Below, one piece after another: positions 1 to 10,543 of a stretch of 64,000 bases of DNA. Origin of the DNA: UBA1413 sp964650525 (GTDB taxonomy: Bacteria; Bacteroidota; Bacteroidia; Bacteroidales; Prolixibacteraceae); the NCBI GenBank assembly GCA_964650525.1, contig CAZYUA010000002.1, positions 1 through 64,000 of the forward strand, in the 5' to 3' direction. The notes beneath the pieces were generated by a model, which saw only the letters and a list, made by a program, of their open reading frames with translations, searched no databases and was not told the DNA's origin. Within the stretch, counting starts at the first letter, position 1. Each line of letters starts with the position of its first letter. Both the position numbers and the translations under genes were made by a program.

Positions 1-22
1 CGGAGATAGCATCTCCGGTTCG

Positions 23-52
23 ACGTCCTGCAAAACAGGACGTTTCTTTTTT
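23..52 (+). terminator. Rho-independent terminator
   Basis: An 8-bp perfect stem (23-30 with 36-43, loop CAAAA) is followed by a T-rich tract to position 52, a classical intrinsic terminator reading on the plus strand. It probably ends a plus-strand gene lying left of the window. A second small hairpin (1-7 with 11-17) lies immediately upstream. Confidence 0.7.
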
Positions 53-136
53 CTGCCATCATATTCTTTCTATTGGCTGAATAATGATTAATCAAATTTA
101 AAGATTTCTCAGAAAGTTACAAAAATTATCTGAAAA

Positions 137-1141
137 TCACCGGTTTAAAAACTCATCCAGCAGCTGTTCCGCTTCTTCAATGGTTAAATCCTTGTTTTTG
201 GGAACCCTTGCTTTTGTCCAGGCGATGAAATTTTTGAACAGGGTATGGTTCTTTATGAAAGGATTCTCTGGCCGTTGAGGGAATTTTCCGATGCCCAGTC
301 TTCTCAATACATCATCATGCGTTCCCTCAAAGTTAACGGTGGCAGCATTTTCATCCGGCGTCAGGTACATAAAAATCCGGTAAAGGTCCTTTACCCTGGT
401 GTAGAAAGCATCTTTCGGGTATTCCTTTTCAAGCACATCTTTTCCGGCTTTTTTCCTCGGGAAAAGGTGTTCCTTCACCATCCGTTGTTCTTTTACGGTA
501 TTGTTCAGCGCCCGGATGCTGCAATAGCCGTTAAAGCACTCGTTCACCGGATGCGGCAGGTAAAACACGGCAGCCCCGATAACGGTTTCAATATATTCCT
601 TCCCTTCCCTGTCAGCACGGTGATACATCTCCCTTATTTCATTGACAAGATTCCATAAAGCTTCAATTTTTGAATTCTGGGCATGGGTATATTTCGTGGC
701 ATTGATTTCCCCGATGGCGCTGAGAATCTCATCCACTTCCGCTTCGCGCAGAAAAAGATGGGTTTCATTCACGTCGCGTTTTATCAGATCACTGAAATTC
801 CCTTCCGACAGGGTAATTTCAAGTTCACTGATTTCAGTGCTCTTCAGCCGGCCTTTCACAACCACACCATTCTTCTTCCTGGTGACGTTTCTGACCTCAA
901 AGACCGGTGGTTTTTCCTGTTTCTTTCTGGATGCCAGCGCTCCCCGGTACAAATGATCGATATTCCACTGGCTGTATGCCTCTTCCCACTCCGGAGCGGG
1001 AATACGACTCCCAAGGGATTTCAAGATCGCATAATACAATGAAAACGCCCATGCCCCCCTGGCATTTTCGTGGCTTTCGATTCCGGTATACAGGGCCTCC
1101 GTGATGGCCGCAATTTCGTAGTTGAAGAATTTCATTTTCAT
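137..1141 (-). CDS. Conserved hypothetical protein, 334 aa
   Basis: I do not recognise this family. The protein is soluble, charged, and has no signal peptide or membrane segment. Its middle carries a segment around EHLFPRKKAG (about residue 223) that recalls phage or plasmid hypothetical proteins, but I cannot assign a function. A good Shine-Dalgarno AAGGAG lies at 1145-1150; it is only 3 nt from the first ATG (1141) and 9 nt from the second (1135), so the real start may be 1135. Base composition is close to the window average, unlike the AT-rich genes that follow. It is the last gene of a long minus-strand run after the helicase at 1209-4349, from which it is separated by 67 nt. Confidence 0.75.
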   Translation of the reverse strand: MKMKFFNYEIAAITEALYTGIESHENARGAWAFSLYYAILKSLGSRIPAPEWEEAYSQWNIDHLYRGALASRKKQEKPPVFEVRNVTRKKNGVVVKGRLKSTEISELEITLSEGNFSDLIKRDVNETHLFLREAEVDEILSAIGEINATKYTHAQNSKIEALWNLVNEIREMYHRADREGKEYIETVIGAAVFYLPHPVNECFNGYCSIRALNNTVKEQRMVKEHLFPRKKAGKDVLEKEYPKDAFYTRVKDLYRIFMYLTPDENAATVNFEGTHDDVLRRLGIGKFPQRPENPFIKNHTLFKNFIAWTKARVPKNKDLTIEEAEQLLDEFLNR

Positions 1142-1208
1142 ACGCTCCTTAAAATATTCAAATGTCGGCTATTTTTACTCTTATAACTTACTTAGTTAGC
1201 TTAATCTA

Positions 1209-4200
1209 TTATCCCACGGCCATTTTTGCTGATTCTTTCCACAAATAATGAGGCATTGGTTCATTGAGCTTCCAGGTTATATTCATGGGCTTATACCCGG
1301 AATGCTCAATTAAATTAGCATCACCCAAGAAAACATAGGACATGGTTGAATCGAATTCATCCCTTTTTCTTTCTCTGACAAATAGTAATATAATTTTATC
1401 CGAATCTTGATGTTTTACATAAGATAAACCCCTTCCCAAATCCGGCCGTGCTGAATTCTGTGTTTGCCAATGAAATAATGTTTCGCTCATTGCAAAATCC
1501 TGGTAAAGTGTTGTCGGAGAAAAGTCGGTTTCCGATTTTATTAAATCGATAAACAACAATTCTGTATTGGTTCTGGTATTCTCTGCAACACCCTCTCTAT
1601 TGGAAGACTTTACTTCAAAGGTTGAAAAGCCAAAAGCCGCAAGAATTTGATCCCTGGTATACCGACTATGAAGTTTTAATGGTTGGCAATATGGAAGCGA
1701 TATATCCTTTTCCATATAATCAATTTTGTCAATGAGTATTTCAACAATCTCAATTATCTCATTGACAAGTACATCATTCTTCCCAATAGAATGGATACTT
1801 TCTTCCAATGTTCTAAAACCTCCTGGTGCATTCCAGACATCGTAATGAAGCATTAAGCACATTATCTTCTCTTCGTCATTTAATGTTTTAAAGTCAATAT
1901 GGAAATTTTGCTTTGCCAGAGTTAGGATAAATTGGAAGTAGGATGCTGAATTACAGGAAAGCCATTTTTTATTGATAGCTCTGTAAATTTCTCTTTCATT
2001 AATTACATTGTAATCTTCAATTTGACTGGCTTGTGCACATAATCTTTTCCAATTCCCTTTTTTATAAATTACCTGGAGAGGAATATGATAAAAATCGGAA
2101 AAGTTCTTTAATGAAAGAGGTAAAGTAGTTTGATGCTTGTAATTCAGTATTTTATTTAAAAGTTGACTCCTATTCAGCGAAGTCGCTTTCTTAATGTTTT
2201 CAAGAATAAATTCCTTTGCTTTCTTTTCCAACACAATTGAACAACCTAAAGGCAAATGCGGAAAATCATCTTCAATTTCTTTCCGGGTTGAAGTATTTGT
2301 TTTACCAACCAATGCTCTGAATTTACCCTCAAAATCATATTCAGGTCTAGAGTTACCCACAAAATCCAATACTGTCAAACATTCCTTATTTTCAGCCAAT
2401 CGCAAACCCCTGCCAAGTTGCTGAAGAAACACTGTGAGACTTTCTGTTGGCCGCAAAAACAATACTGTATCAATATCAGGAATATCAATGCCTTCGTTAA
2501 AAATGTCAACAACGAAAAGGTAGTTTATTGTCTTCTCAAGAATTTTTCTTCGAAGTTCTTCTCGAAACTCATTCCTCGAACTTACCAGATAATCTGCCTT
2601 CAAGCCTGCCAGGACAAACTTTTCAGCCATGAACTGGGCATGTTCTTGGGTTACACAAAAACATAATGCTCTAACGTCATTTATGTCTTTGAGATATTTG
2701 TTGAGATTAAATATAATATCACTTACCCTTCTGTCATTCTGTGTATATATTCGTGTTAATTCACTTGGCAAGTACTTGCCATTCTGCCACTGAACATGAG
2801 ATAAATCAACACTGTCGGTTATGCCAAAATATTGAAAAGGACATAATAACCTCCTGTTTAAGGCTTCAGGTAATCTGATCTCTGCAGCAATATTATCGCA
2901 GAAATCCTTAAGAATATCTTCACCATCCATCCTTTCTGGGGTGGCGGTTAAACCTAACAGGATTTTTGGATTAAATTGACTTAAGATAGGTCTATAACTT
3001 GCAGCTGCAATATGATGAACTTCGTCAACAATAATGAAATCGTAAAATGTATCTGAAAGGTAAAGTGAATTTAATCTGTTATTTAAAGTTTGAACTGAAG
3101 CAAAAACGTAACCATAATTTTCAGGTTCAATGCCATCGACCCAAAGTTCCCCAAAATTATTATCTTTCAAAATTCCTTGAAAAGTCGCTCGAGATTGAAG
3201 TAAAATCTCTTTGCGATGAGCAACATAAAGCAGCCTGGCATTGCTTTTATTCTTCTTGAAATTTTTAAAATCGAACGCAGAAATGACAGTTTTACCAGTT
3301 CCAGTTGCAGCTACTATCAAATTCCTGTAACGGTTATGAACAACTCTTTCAGTTTCAAGCTTTTCTAATATCTCTTCCTGGAAAGGAAATGGTTTTAAGT
3401 CAAAATATGCAGCAGGATTTTCTCTGTCTGAGATCCTTTCCTTTTTCAGTGCCAATCTGAGCTTTTCTGTATCTTGATGTTTTTCAAATAATTCAAATTC
3501 ATTGTCCTGCCAGTATGTGTCAAATGTCTTTTTAAATTTGTCAATGATATGTCCAACCTCCTTTGTGGTCACTTTTAAGTTCCATTCTAAACCACTTGTC
3601 AAGGCAGAACGGGATATATTAGATGATCCAATGTACCCGGTGTGAAAGCCAGTGTTTCTAAAAAATAAATAAGCTTTTGCATGCAATCTTTCATTTTCCG
3701 TATTATAGGATACTTTTATCTCAGAATTTCGTAAGGATGATAAAAATTCAACTGCTTTCAAATCAGTTGCTCCCATATAAGAGGTGGTTATAACCTTTAA
3801 CTGTCCACCCCTTTCTGTGAAAACAGAGAGTTCCTTCTCAAATATTCTTATTCCGCTCCATTTAATAAATGAAACTAGAAAGTTGATTTTATCAGAAGAG
3901 AGTATCTCTTTTTTGATTTCACTCTCAAGTGATAGCCCGGCATTGCTTCCGGTAAATAATTCGCTGTGAGACAACCTGGTATACGGAGTAATTTCTTTTA
4001 GATATTGGTCGAAATCTGAGAAACTCGCATCTATTTTTGAAAATATAGCTGAAAGAATCTTGCCTTCAGCAACAATTAAATCCTCTGCAAACTCTTCATT
4101 TTTTAATTCATGCTGCAATACGTTAATGATCTTGTTTGAAAGGTCGATTTGTTTCTGAATGTTATCTTCTCCGGAAATTAGATTCAAGGCAAACCGGATG

Positions 4201-4349
4201 ACTTCTGATAAATATTGTGAAAGCACCTGTGCTGCTTCGCTTTTATCAATAGCTGTTTCCTTTATGAAGTATTTGTTCCTATCTAAGTTATCTAACTTGG
4301 ACAAAATAAGTTGGTTTATAATTTGTTCATAGAGACCCAATTGTTTCAT
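1209..4349 (-). CDS. Phospholipase D-like / SF2 helicase / DUF3427 protein
   Basis: This 1046-aa protein has three parts. Residues about 130-260 form a phospholipase D-like domain with a single HxK motif (H223, K225) followed by GSSNIS (241-246), the pattern of PLD nucleases. Residues about 318-700 are a superfamily 2 helicase: Walker A ATGTGKT (348-354), motif II DEVH (442-445), and a motif VI segment QQLGRGLR. The C-terminal third matches the DUF3427 type of such helicases. Proteins with this architecture are frequent in defence islands and probably act on DNA, with ATP-driven translocation coupled to a nuclease-like domain. It follows the DruE-like gene with 131 nt between them and shares its AT-rich composition. 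Whether it works with the Druantia-like pair or alone is unknown. Confidence 0.88.
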   Translation of the reverse strand: MKQLGLYEQIINQLILSKLDNLDRNKYFIKETAIDKSEAAQVLSQYLSEVIRFALNLISGEDNIQKQIDLSNKIINVLQHELKNEEFAEDLIVAEGKILSAIFSKIDASFSDFDQYLKEITPYTRLSHSELFTGSNAGLSLESEIKKEILSSDKINFLVSFIKWSGIRIFEKELSVFTERGGQLKVITTSYMGATDLKAVEFLSSLRNSEIKVSYNTENERLHAKAYLFFRNTGFHTGYIGSSNISRSALTSGLEWNLKVTTKEVGHIIDKFKKTFDTYWQDNEFELFEKHQDTEKLRLALKKERISDRENPAAYFDLKPFPFQEEILEKLETERVVHNRYRNLIVAATGTGKTVISAFDFKNFKKNKSNARLLYVAHRKEILLQSRATFQGILKDNNFGELWVDGIEPENYGYVFASVQTLNNRLNSLYLSDTFYDFIIVDEVHHIAAASYRPILSQFNPKILLGLTATPERMDGEDILKDFCDNIAAEIRLPEALNRRLLCPFQYFGITDSVDLSHVQWQNGKYLPSELTRIYTQNDRRVSDIIFNLNKYLKDINDVRALCFCVTQEHAQFMAEKFVLAGLKADYLVSSRNEFREELRRKILEKTINYLFVVDIFNEGIDIPDIDTVLFLRPTESLTVFLQQLGRGLRLAENKECLTVLDFVGNSRPEYDFEGKFRALVGKTNTSTRKEIEDDFPHLPLGCSIVLEKKAKEFILENIKKATSLNRSQLLNKILNYKHQTTLPLSLKNFSDFYHIPLQVIYKKGNWKRLCAQASQIEDYNVINEREIYRAINKKWLSCNSASYFQFILTLAKQNFHIDFKTLNDEEKIMCLMLHYDVWNAPGGFRTLEESIHSIGKNDVLVNEIIEIVEILIDKIDYMEKDISLPYCQPLKLHSRYTRDQILAAFGFSTFEVKSSNREGVAENTRTNTELLFIDLIKSETDFSPTTLYQDFAMSETLFHWQTQNSARPDLGRGLSYVKHQDSDKIILLFVRERKRDEFDSTMSYVFLGDANLIEHSGYKPMNITWKLNEPMPHYLWKESAKMAVG

Positions 4350-4480
4350 ATTGACAATGTCATTGTTTTCAGTTGACTATCAGTAGCTATTTTGAACTAT
4401 GAGTTCTACATTTGATCATTCTTTAATCATTCAGAATACCTAATATTTTAATCAATATTCAAAATATAATGAGTATACAG

Positions 4481-7400
4481 TCACAATTTCATCAACTGAA
4501 CATCAAACATAATTTCTTCTCTGCTTTTAAGAAAAATATTAGTGTCAGTGGTTGTATTTTCAAACCTGTAAAACATGTTCTTTGCTCTATCTATCAACCA
4601 GCCATTGGCAAAACCACCATTTGGATAAATGTTAAGTTGATATCCATTACAGCAAACTTCCAGAACACGCCAATGAGGCATTGTACCTTTCACATTATAT
4701 TCAATTTCTGCAATTTCATCCAACTCATGAATTAATTCATCCCTTGAATCTGAATCTGGTGCATTTGCAGTTAAACTACCTCGTCTGCCATAATTATTGT
4801 CGAAATATTCTTCGTTTTCAATGACTAATTTATCTATTTTGCATTCCAAATCATTGGCTAACTTATGGATAAATTGTAGTGTAATAATAATGCCTAACTT
4901 TGATTTTAAATGTTCATCTTTATATCTGATCTCCAACCCTTTAAAAGTACATATTCCCTTGAATCTTTCTATCAGTCTACTTGTTTGAGGGCTGGCTTGT
5001 TTAAGATGATTAAATAGTTCCTTCGAGGTAATTTCTGTCTCTTCTGGAATTATAAACTTCACTATGCTAAGGCCATCACCTAAACCTGGCTGTGGAATAC
5101 TATATTTCTGAATATCAAGTATTTTATTTCCAACATCGGTGCAAAACAAATTATCTGATGCCCAAAGACTACTCATTTGAAGTTGTGATTCATTATCGGT
5201 AAAGAAGAATCTGTTGTTCATTATAGCAACGGGATATAAACCATCTTCCGTTTTACAATAATGCAAATCAGCCCAATCAATGATTGTATTTAATAAATTA
5301 ATTACAGGTAAAGGTGCATTAATAATATTCCCATAAAAACAAAGCTTAACCTTATTACCATTAATTGCTGAATGTCTGAACTTTAAGAGGCGTAGTTTCC
5401 ATTCTTCATAATTCCAAAATTCAAAATTGCTATTAACAAACAAAAATTGGTCATTACCAACTGGATTATAATTGTCAATAATATCTTGAAATTTAGCTGT
5501 TTGAGCATTCGGATATATTTCTATAATATTATGAGGAATAATATCTCTGGTGGCCTTCTCAAGCTCAAGCCAGCTCATCGTTGCGCTAATATTAATTTTA
5601 TCGACATATTGCCTGGTTGATTTGTCTATCAAGTCTTCTTTGAATGTACAACTCCTTAATTCTTCCAAGGCTAAATTAAAGATGGTATATATCATTTGTG
5701 TATTGTTCAACCGTTTTGAATAACCGGCACCCCCTTTGGCTGTATCATAAATACAGATTGAATCATTCAGCACGATAAATGAAATATCCTTTCTTTCGAT
5801 ACCAATATGTTTTGCCAATACATTTGTTATGGTTATACCAAGGGTATGTAAGATTTCAGAATCTCGCATAACATTTCTATGGTCATCGTAAAACCTGATT
5901 TCACAATAATCAGTTTGTATTGACCCGCCCAAAAGCATATTTCTTTTTAGGGTGTAGTCATGGCCAATTTTTCCAAAATGCCTGTTTACTTGATTCTTTT
6001 CCTTCCTTATATCATAGTGAAATTTTCTTTCTTCTCCTCCAATGGTAAGAGTTTCGTTGTTAAAATCTCCAGGTAAATCTATCAAACAATCATCAGCATC
6101 ATCTGCCTTAAACTCAATCACAGCTTTGCCACACTGCTTACATACACAAAAACCATATCCAATTCCTAGATTGTATAACAGAATCTGTGAAGTTTCATCT
6201 CCCCGAGAGGTCCTAAATTCAAACAACCTTTGATGATGATCTGTATCATACCATTTATCAGTACCTATTAATTGAGCATTTACATATGTAAAAACATTGT
6301 TATTTTTAATTCGATTATAGTCTTCATTAATATCTCTGGTAAAACCCACGGGTTCAATTAATTCCAGATAATTCTTTCCATTAATATTATCCCATCTTTT
6401 TACAGATTCCGGAGGGCATAAACATTGACCGTGATTATCGATCCAAGTCTTTCCACACGAATTGCATTGCTGGATTTGCTTGAATGTATTTTGATTAATA
6501 AATTGATTTGTAAATTCAACACCACGTACAATAAAACACGAGTTATCCAACACTACCGTATTTCCGGGAACGTATTGCGAAAGTGCCTGCTGTAATTCGT
6601 AGGAAGGGTTTTTGCTTCGTCCCCAATCATTGGATTCCAACTTTGTATCGAATTCGATAATATTTACGGGCATGTTGGCATTGGGCGTAAACTGATGGGT
6701 GGATAAGTACATTAAAAGGTTTTTACTGAGCATTGAAGAAAACTTGAAATTTAGCCTTCTTTTTTGCCTATTAGTTAGATTATCATGCCATTCCTCCTGT
6801 ATAAGTCGGAATTTTGTTGCAAGCTCATTATACACCCTATCTATGGCGTTTATAGTATTATTTGCCAGTTGTAAAGGAGTCATTTCTTCGTAACAAGTAT
6901 CTTTAATTATTGCATGCAGGTTTATCTTTACATTATCAGGAATATTATATAAATAGTCAACAAATTCTCGATATCTCGTGCCGTTTTCTACTCCTATACC
7001 TGCATCTGCATATATTTGTATTCCAGCATCTTGTACATTTCTTGTATTTTCTCTATCATCTCCATCAATTGCAAATCTATAAGTAGTAAAAAATTCAATA
7101 ATGCGCTCATTCATAAGTGATAATGTTCCAATCCAGCTTTTAAACAGAAACGCATTTACATGTCGCTGCACCACTTGTGGGCTACTCAAGTCAACCATTG
7201 GTACTGCTGTAGGACGGGTAATAAGGGCGCGCATTGGATCTTTCATGATACGCATCCCTATCGGATCAGAATTACAAAAAGTTAAAGCACTACTTTTGGG
7301 CATATCATTACGGCCACTTCGACCAGCCCGCTGTTTGTAGTTAGCAGGGTGAGGGGGTATGCTGTTCATAACAACCAGTTCCAAATCGCCTAGGTCAACC

Positions 7401-10400
7401 CCCATTTCCATGGTTGTTGAACAGGCCAGAATATTGATTTTGTGATCCTTAAAGTCTTGTTGATGCCTTTTCGCCAACTCTTTGTTTACCTGTGCTGTAT
7501 GTTCAGCCTGAATAAACGTTTGAGGGTAGCTACAAATCATATTTGAAACAGAAGTCCATAAACCTAATTCAGTCAATTCAGATCGGTTTTCAGTTGCCCA
7601 CGTCTCTATTTGTTCTTTCGTAACTTTTTCATTGTTTTGATTCATCCCTTTTATGTATGGAAATGGAGACTGGGTCCAATCAAACGTAGTTTCAACCTTA
7701 TATGCTATTGCATTCTTAATATATGGGGAATAACCTTTAAAGGTTACGTCAATCGGGCGGTTTGTAACCGGGCAAATTGCGCCGGTTAACCCAACTTTCA
7801 TTGCCATATCCGCAACATTCATTCGATAGGGTGGGAAATCCCCATTTTGCGTTTCATCAACCCAATTGCCTCCATCATTTAATTTTCTCCCCCAGGTAAT
7901 TAGTCCACTTCGGGTAACATCATTCCACAAAGCTCCTAACACTTGTTCTATTTGTTCGCTGTTCTGAGTTCTTGCATGTGCATCCCAACCTGCTAGTGCA
8001 GAAAGGAGATAAACAAAACGGTTCTGAGGGCCTCTTAAATTAAATTTAGGGGCAACGGCAGGCCGACGAGGGTTTTTCTTGGATTGAAAACGCTGACTCG
8101 AAAAAATATCAATATTATTCCAATCATTTCTTATGAAGTAAAACGAACCATTTGAGCGAACGTTGTAATCCAGGTATATTTTTAAGAAATTTTTCCAATC
8201 AGATAAAGTGACTTTATTTTCCTCAGCGAGTAAATTATTAAATTGATTTACTGCATCTGGAACTTCTGTAATAGACTGCAACTTTGGATAACAGGTTTGC
8301 ACAAAACCCAATGTTTCAGCAATAAGGGCCGACTTTGGGCGCCTGTTAAACTCTTCAAATAAAACAACCTGGGCATATGCTCTTTTTGCTTTTATATTAA
8401 TTGAACCATCATCGTTTATATCCTCATCTTTAATAAATTGTCTACACAACAACTCAAAATCAGGCTCTGAGATAATATAATCCAATAATTCATTCCATGA
8501 TTTATAACCTTCTGAATAGTAACCCAACTCATCTTTCAATTCTTCGAGTTTTCTGATATTTCGCACATTATTGGGATCTCTCCTTAAGGCTTCTTCTTTC
8601 TCGATTATTTCAGACTGTATCTCATTAATATAATTATTTCTTTCCCTTTCAAACGTAGTCAGCCAATGAAATACCCTGCTTTGTACCCATTTGGTTTCGT
8701 TAAAAAGATTTTGCTTTAATGTGGCGCGAGAAGCACCTTGCCTGCTATCGACAAAACTGAGAAACTGGCTTCCTTGATATGGTAAACCTACAGCATCATG
8801 TTTTATCATTTCATCGAGCAAGCGCGGAGCAATAATACGTGAAATAAATTCTGACGACACTCTGAATGACTGGAACCATTCCTTCAGATCATCTTCATCA
8901 TTAGTATGGTTATCATTGCTTGGAATATTGCAGAATGGGCAATTGACACCTTTAATTGCAATTATATTTGCATTTTCTTCATTTGTTATGGTGAAAATAT
9001 TAGCATCAACAACACCTTGAAAAATAGGATTTTCCAATTCATCAAAATTTTCCGGTTTAATGCCAAAAGAGATAATTCCCCCTGTACTTTGAGAATCAAC
9101 TAAATCATCAACTTCTGTGCTATCTTCATTTAGAAAAATATTTTCATTCTCACGGACTCTTCGCTTAAACCGATAAGAATCCTGACTTTCTGATTCAATT
9201 TGGCCAATTGCTACAAAATTTCCACAACTTTTGCACCGGCAAAGTTCCAGCAACGGAGTAACAGGGCCTTCATTATTGTCTATTCTCTCAACTGTATATA
9301 ATTCGAAAGTATTGTTGTTTGTGATTTCCGCCAGCTTAACATTTAAACCACAATCGAGCACCTTGAAAAAGTAATGAACCTTTGCAGGCATGTTTGCTTC
9401 ACAAAGCGTATCGAGTATTTCTAATTTTTCAACAATGGTATCTTTTTCGGGTATTAAATCTGAAAGCTTAACAAAATCCTCTGTAATTAATTTTGCTTGA
9501 ATTTCGTCCACCCGGTTGTCGTTCAAAAAAAAGGTTTGTGGCAATATCGCTTTATCAACTTCCTGGTTGCCATTTGCTACTCTTTTGCCTTTAATTACAT
9601 TAATATCTGTTGGTTTCTTCCCTGAAATATCCGCTATAAATTGTTTAAGTTTTGTATTGTTTTCATCGTCATCGCCAATAGTTGCCGATGAAGTGGCAAA
9701 CCGTACATTATCAACTGTTACGCCGAAGGCTTGCAATACCCTTCGGACTAACAATGCCAATTCAGCTGCTCCAGCACCTGTAAATGTATGCGTTTCGTCA
9801 ATTACAATCCATTTCAACGCACCTTGTGACATTTGCAAAATTAATTGATCAGCAGGCCTTAGCAACATATATTCCAACATCGTGGGGTTGGTAAGTAAGA
9901 TATTGGGTGGAGTCCTTCTTATGTCATCACGATAAATTAGTTCATGGGGCATTTGTGGGAGTTCAATCCCTAATTCTGGCTTTTCAGATGTATTTCCATT
10001 ATATACTGCAAACTTTATATCCTTCTGGCTATTAGAAATAAATTCGCTTAGACGAGATTTCTGATCTTCCATCAAAGCGTTTAATGGATATAAGAATAAT
10101 GCTTCAACTTTGTTTTGTTTAAAATTATCTGCTAAATCCTTGATTAATGGCATCATGAAACACTCCGTTTTACCCGAGCCTGTACCCGTAGTTACAACGA
10201 TTGATTTATTATTATTTAGTAATGCCTGCCAACTTTTGTATTGATGCTTAAATGGGAAATACAGTCTTTGCCAAACAGGAGAAACTATATCGACCGCAGA
10301 TTGTCTGTCTTCTTCAGGCAGACCTTCCCATTTATACATGGATTGTATTAATGGTTCTGCTCTTTCATTTACACTATCTGGGGCAAAACCATTTTCAATA

Positions 10401-10537
10401 ACTTCCAGAATCTGGTCTTTATAAGCATCATTTTGGAAATAAGCAGTACCCACACCAGTCCAAAGTGATGATAATGTGTTATTAACCTCCTCTTTGCTAT
10501 TTACAAAGATATTTTTGAATTTAAGTTGCTGTGGCAT
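4481..10537 (-). CDS. druE: Druantia DruE-like giant DEAD/DEAH helicase with DUF1998
   Basis: This is a 2018-aa superfamily 2 helicase. Walker A GTGSGKT is at residues 118-124, motif II DETH at 247-250, SAT-like SSAT shortly after, and the C-lobe has MEMGVDLGDLE and QRAGRSGR (about residues 1068-1075). Several CxxC pairs (CKSCG, CNSCG, CKQCG) suggest zinc-binding. The C-terminal part has the DUF1998 hallmark YDTAKGGAGY. DruE of Druantia anti-phage systems is a roughly 2000-aa helicase with DUF1998, and in type III it is paired only with DruH. Here a 1117-aa gene lies just upstream with a 6-nt gap, which is that arrangement. DISARM DrmA/DrmB is the main alternative, but there the helicase and DUF1998 parts are separate genes and a methylase is usual. 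Confidence 0.85.
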   Translation of the reverse strand: MPQQLKFKNIFVNSKEEVNNTLSSLWTGVGTAYFQNDAYKDQILEVIENGFAPDSVNERAEPLIQSMYKWEGLPEEDRQSAVDIVSPVWQRLYFPFKHQYKSWQALLNNNKSIVVTTGTGSGKTECFMMPLIKDLADNFKQNKVEALFLYPLNALMEDQKSRLSEFISNSQKDIKFAVYNGNTSEKPELGIELPQMPHELIYRDDIRRTPPNILLTNPTMLEYMLLRPADQLILQMSQGALKWIVIDETHTFTGAGAAELALLVRRVLQAFGVTVDNVRFATSSATIGDDDENNTKLKQFIADISGKKPTDINVIKGKRVANGNQEVDKAILPQTFFLNDNRVDEIQAKLITEDFVKLSDLIPEKDTIVEKLEILDTLCEANMPAKVHYFFKVLDCGLNVKLAEITNNNTFELYTVERIDNNEGPVTPLLELCRCKSCGNFVAIGQIESESQDSYRFKRRVRENENIFLNEDSTEVDDLVDSQSTGGIISFGIKPENFDELENPIFQGVVDANIFTITNEENANIIAIKGVNCPFCNIPSNDNHTNDEDDLKEWFQSFRVSSEFISRIIAPRLLDEMIKHDAVGLPYQGSQFLSFVDSRQGASRATLKQNLFNETKWVQSRVFHWLTTFERERNNYINEIQSEIIEKEEALRRDPNNVRNIRKLEELKDELGYYSEGYKSWNELLDYIISEPDFELLCRQFIKDEDINDDGSINIKAKRAYAQVVLFEEFNRRPKSALIAETLGFVQTCYPKLQSITEVPDAVNQFNNLLAEENKVTLSDWKNFLKIYLDYNVRSNGSFYFIRNDWNNIDIFSSQRFQSKKNPRRPAVAPKFNLRGPQNRFVYLLSALAGWDAHARTQNSEQIEQVLGALWNDVTRSGLITWGRKLNDGGNWVDETQNGDFPPYRMNVADMAMKVGLTGAICPVTNRPIDVTFKGYSPYIKNAIAYKVETTFDWTQSPFPYIKGMNQNNEKVTKEQIETWATENRSELTELGLWTSVSNMICSYPQTFIQAEHTAQVNKELAKRHQQDFKDHKINILACSTTMEMGVDLGDLELVVMNSIPPHPANYKQRAGRSGRNDMPKSSALTFCNSDPIGMRIMKDPMRALITRPTAVPMVDLSSPQVVQRHVNAFLFKSWIGTLSLMNERIIEFFTTYRFAIDGDDRENTRNVQDAGIQIYADAGIGVENGTRYREFVDYLYNIPDNVKINLHAIIKDTCYEEMTPLQLANNTINAIDRVYNELATKFRLIQEEWHDNLTNRQKRRLNFKFSSMLSKNLLMYLSTHQFTPNANMPVNIIEFDTKLESNDWGRSKNPSYELQQALSQYVPGNTVVLDNSCFIVRGVEFTNQFINQNTFKQIQQCNSCGKTWIDNHGQCLCPPESVKRWDNINGKNYLELIEPVGFTRDINEDYNRIKNNNVFTYVNAQLIGTDKWYDTDHHQRLFEFRTSRGDETSQILLYNLGIGYGFCVCKQCGKAVIEFKADDADDCLIDLPGDFNNETLTIGGEERKFHYDIRKEKNQVNRHFGKIGHDYTLKRNMLLGGSIQTDYCEIRFYDDHRNVMRDSEILHTLGITITNVLAKHIGIERKDISFIVLNDSICIYDTAKGGAGYSKRLNNTQMIYTIFNLALEELRSCTFKEDLIDKSTRQYVDKINISATMSWLELEKATRDIIPHNIIEIYPNAQTAKFQDIIDNYNPVGNDQFLFVNSNFEFWNYEEWKLRLLKFRHSAINGNKVKLCFYGNIINAPLPVINLLNTIIDWADLHYCKTEDGLYPVAIMNNRFFFTDNESQLQMSSLWASDNLFCTDVGNKILDIQKYSIPQPGLGDGLSIVKFIIPEETEITSKELFNHLKQASPQTSRLIERFKGICTFKGLEIRYKDEHLKSKLGIIITLQFIHKLANDLECKIDKLVIENEEYFDNNYGRRGSLTANAPDSDSRDELIHELDEIAEIEYNVKGTMPHWRVLEVCCNGYQLNIYPNGGFANGWLIDRAKNMFYRFENTTTDTNIFLKSREEIMFDVQLMKL

Positions 10538-10543
10538 AGTATT

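Noticed and set aside
1..43. Possible tRNA 3' end (GGTTCGA at 17-23)
   Set aside because: The T-loop-like sequence has no complementary T-stem; the region is a pair of hairpins with a terminator.
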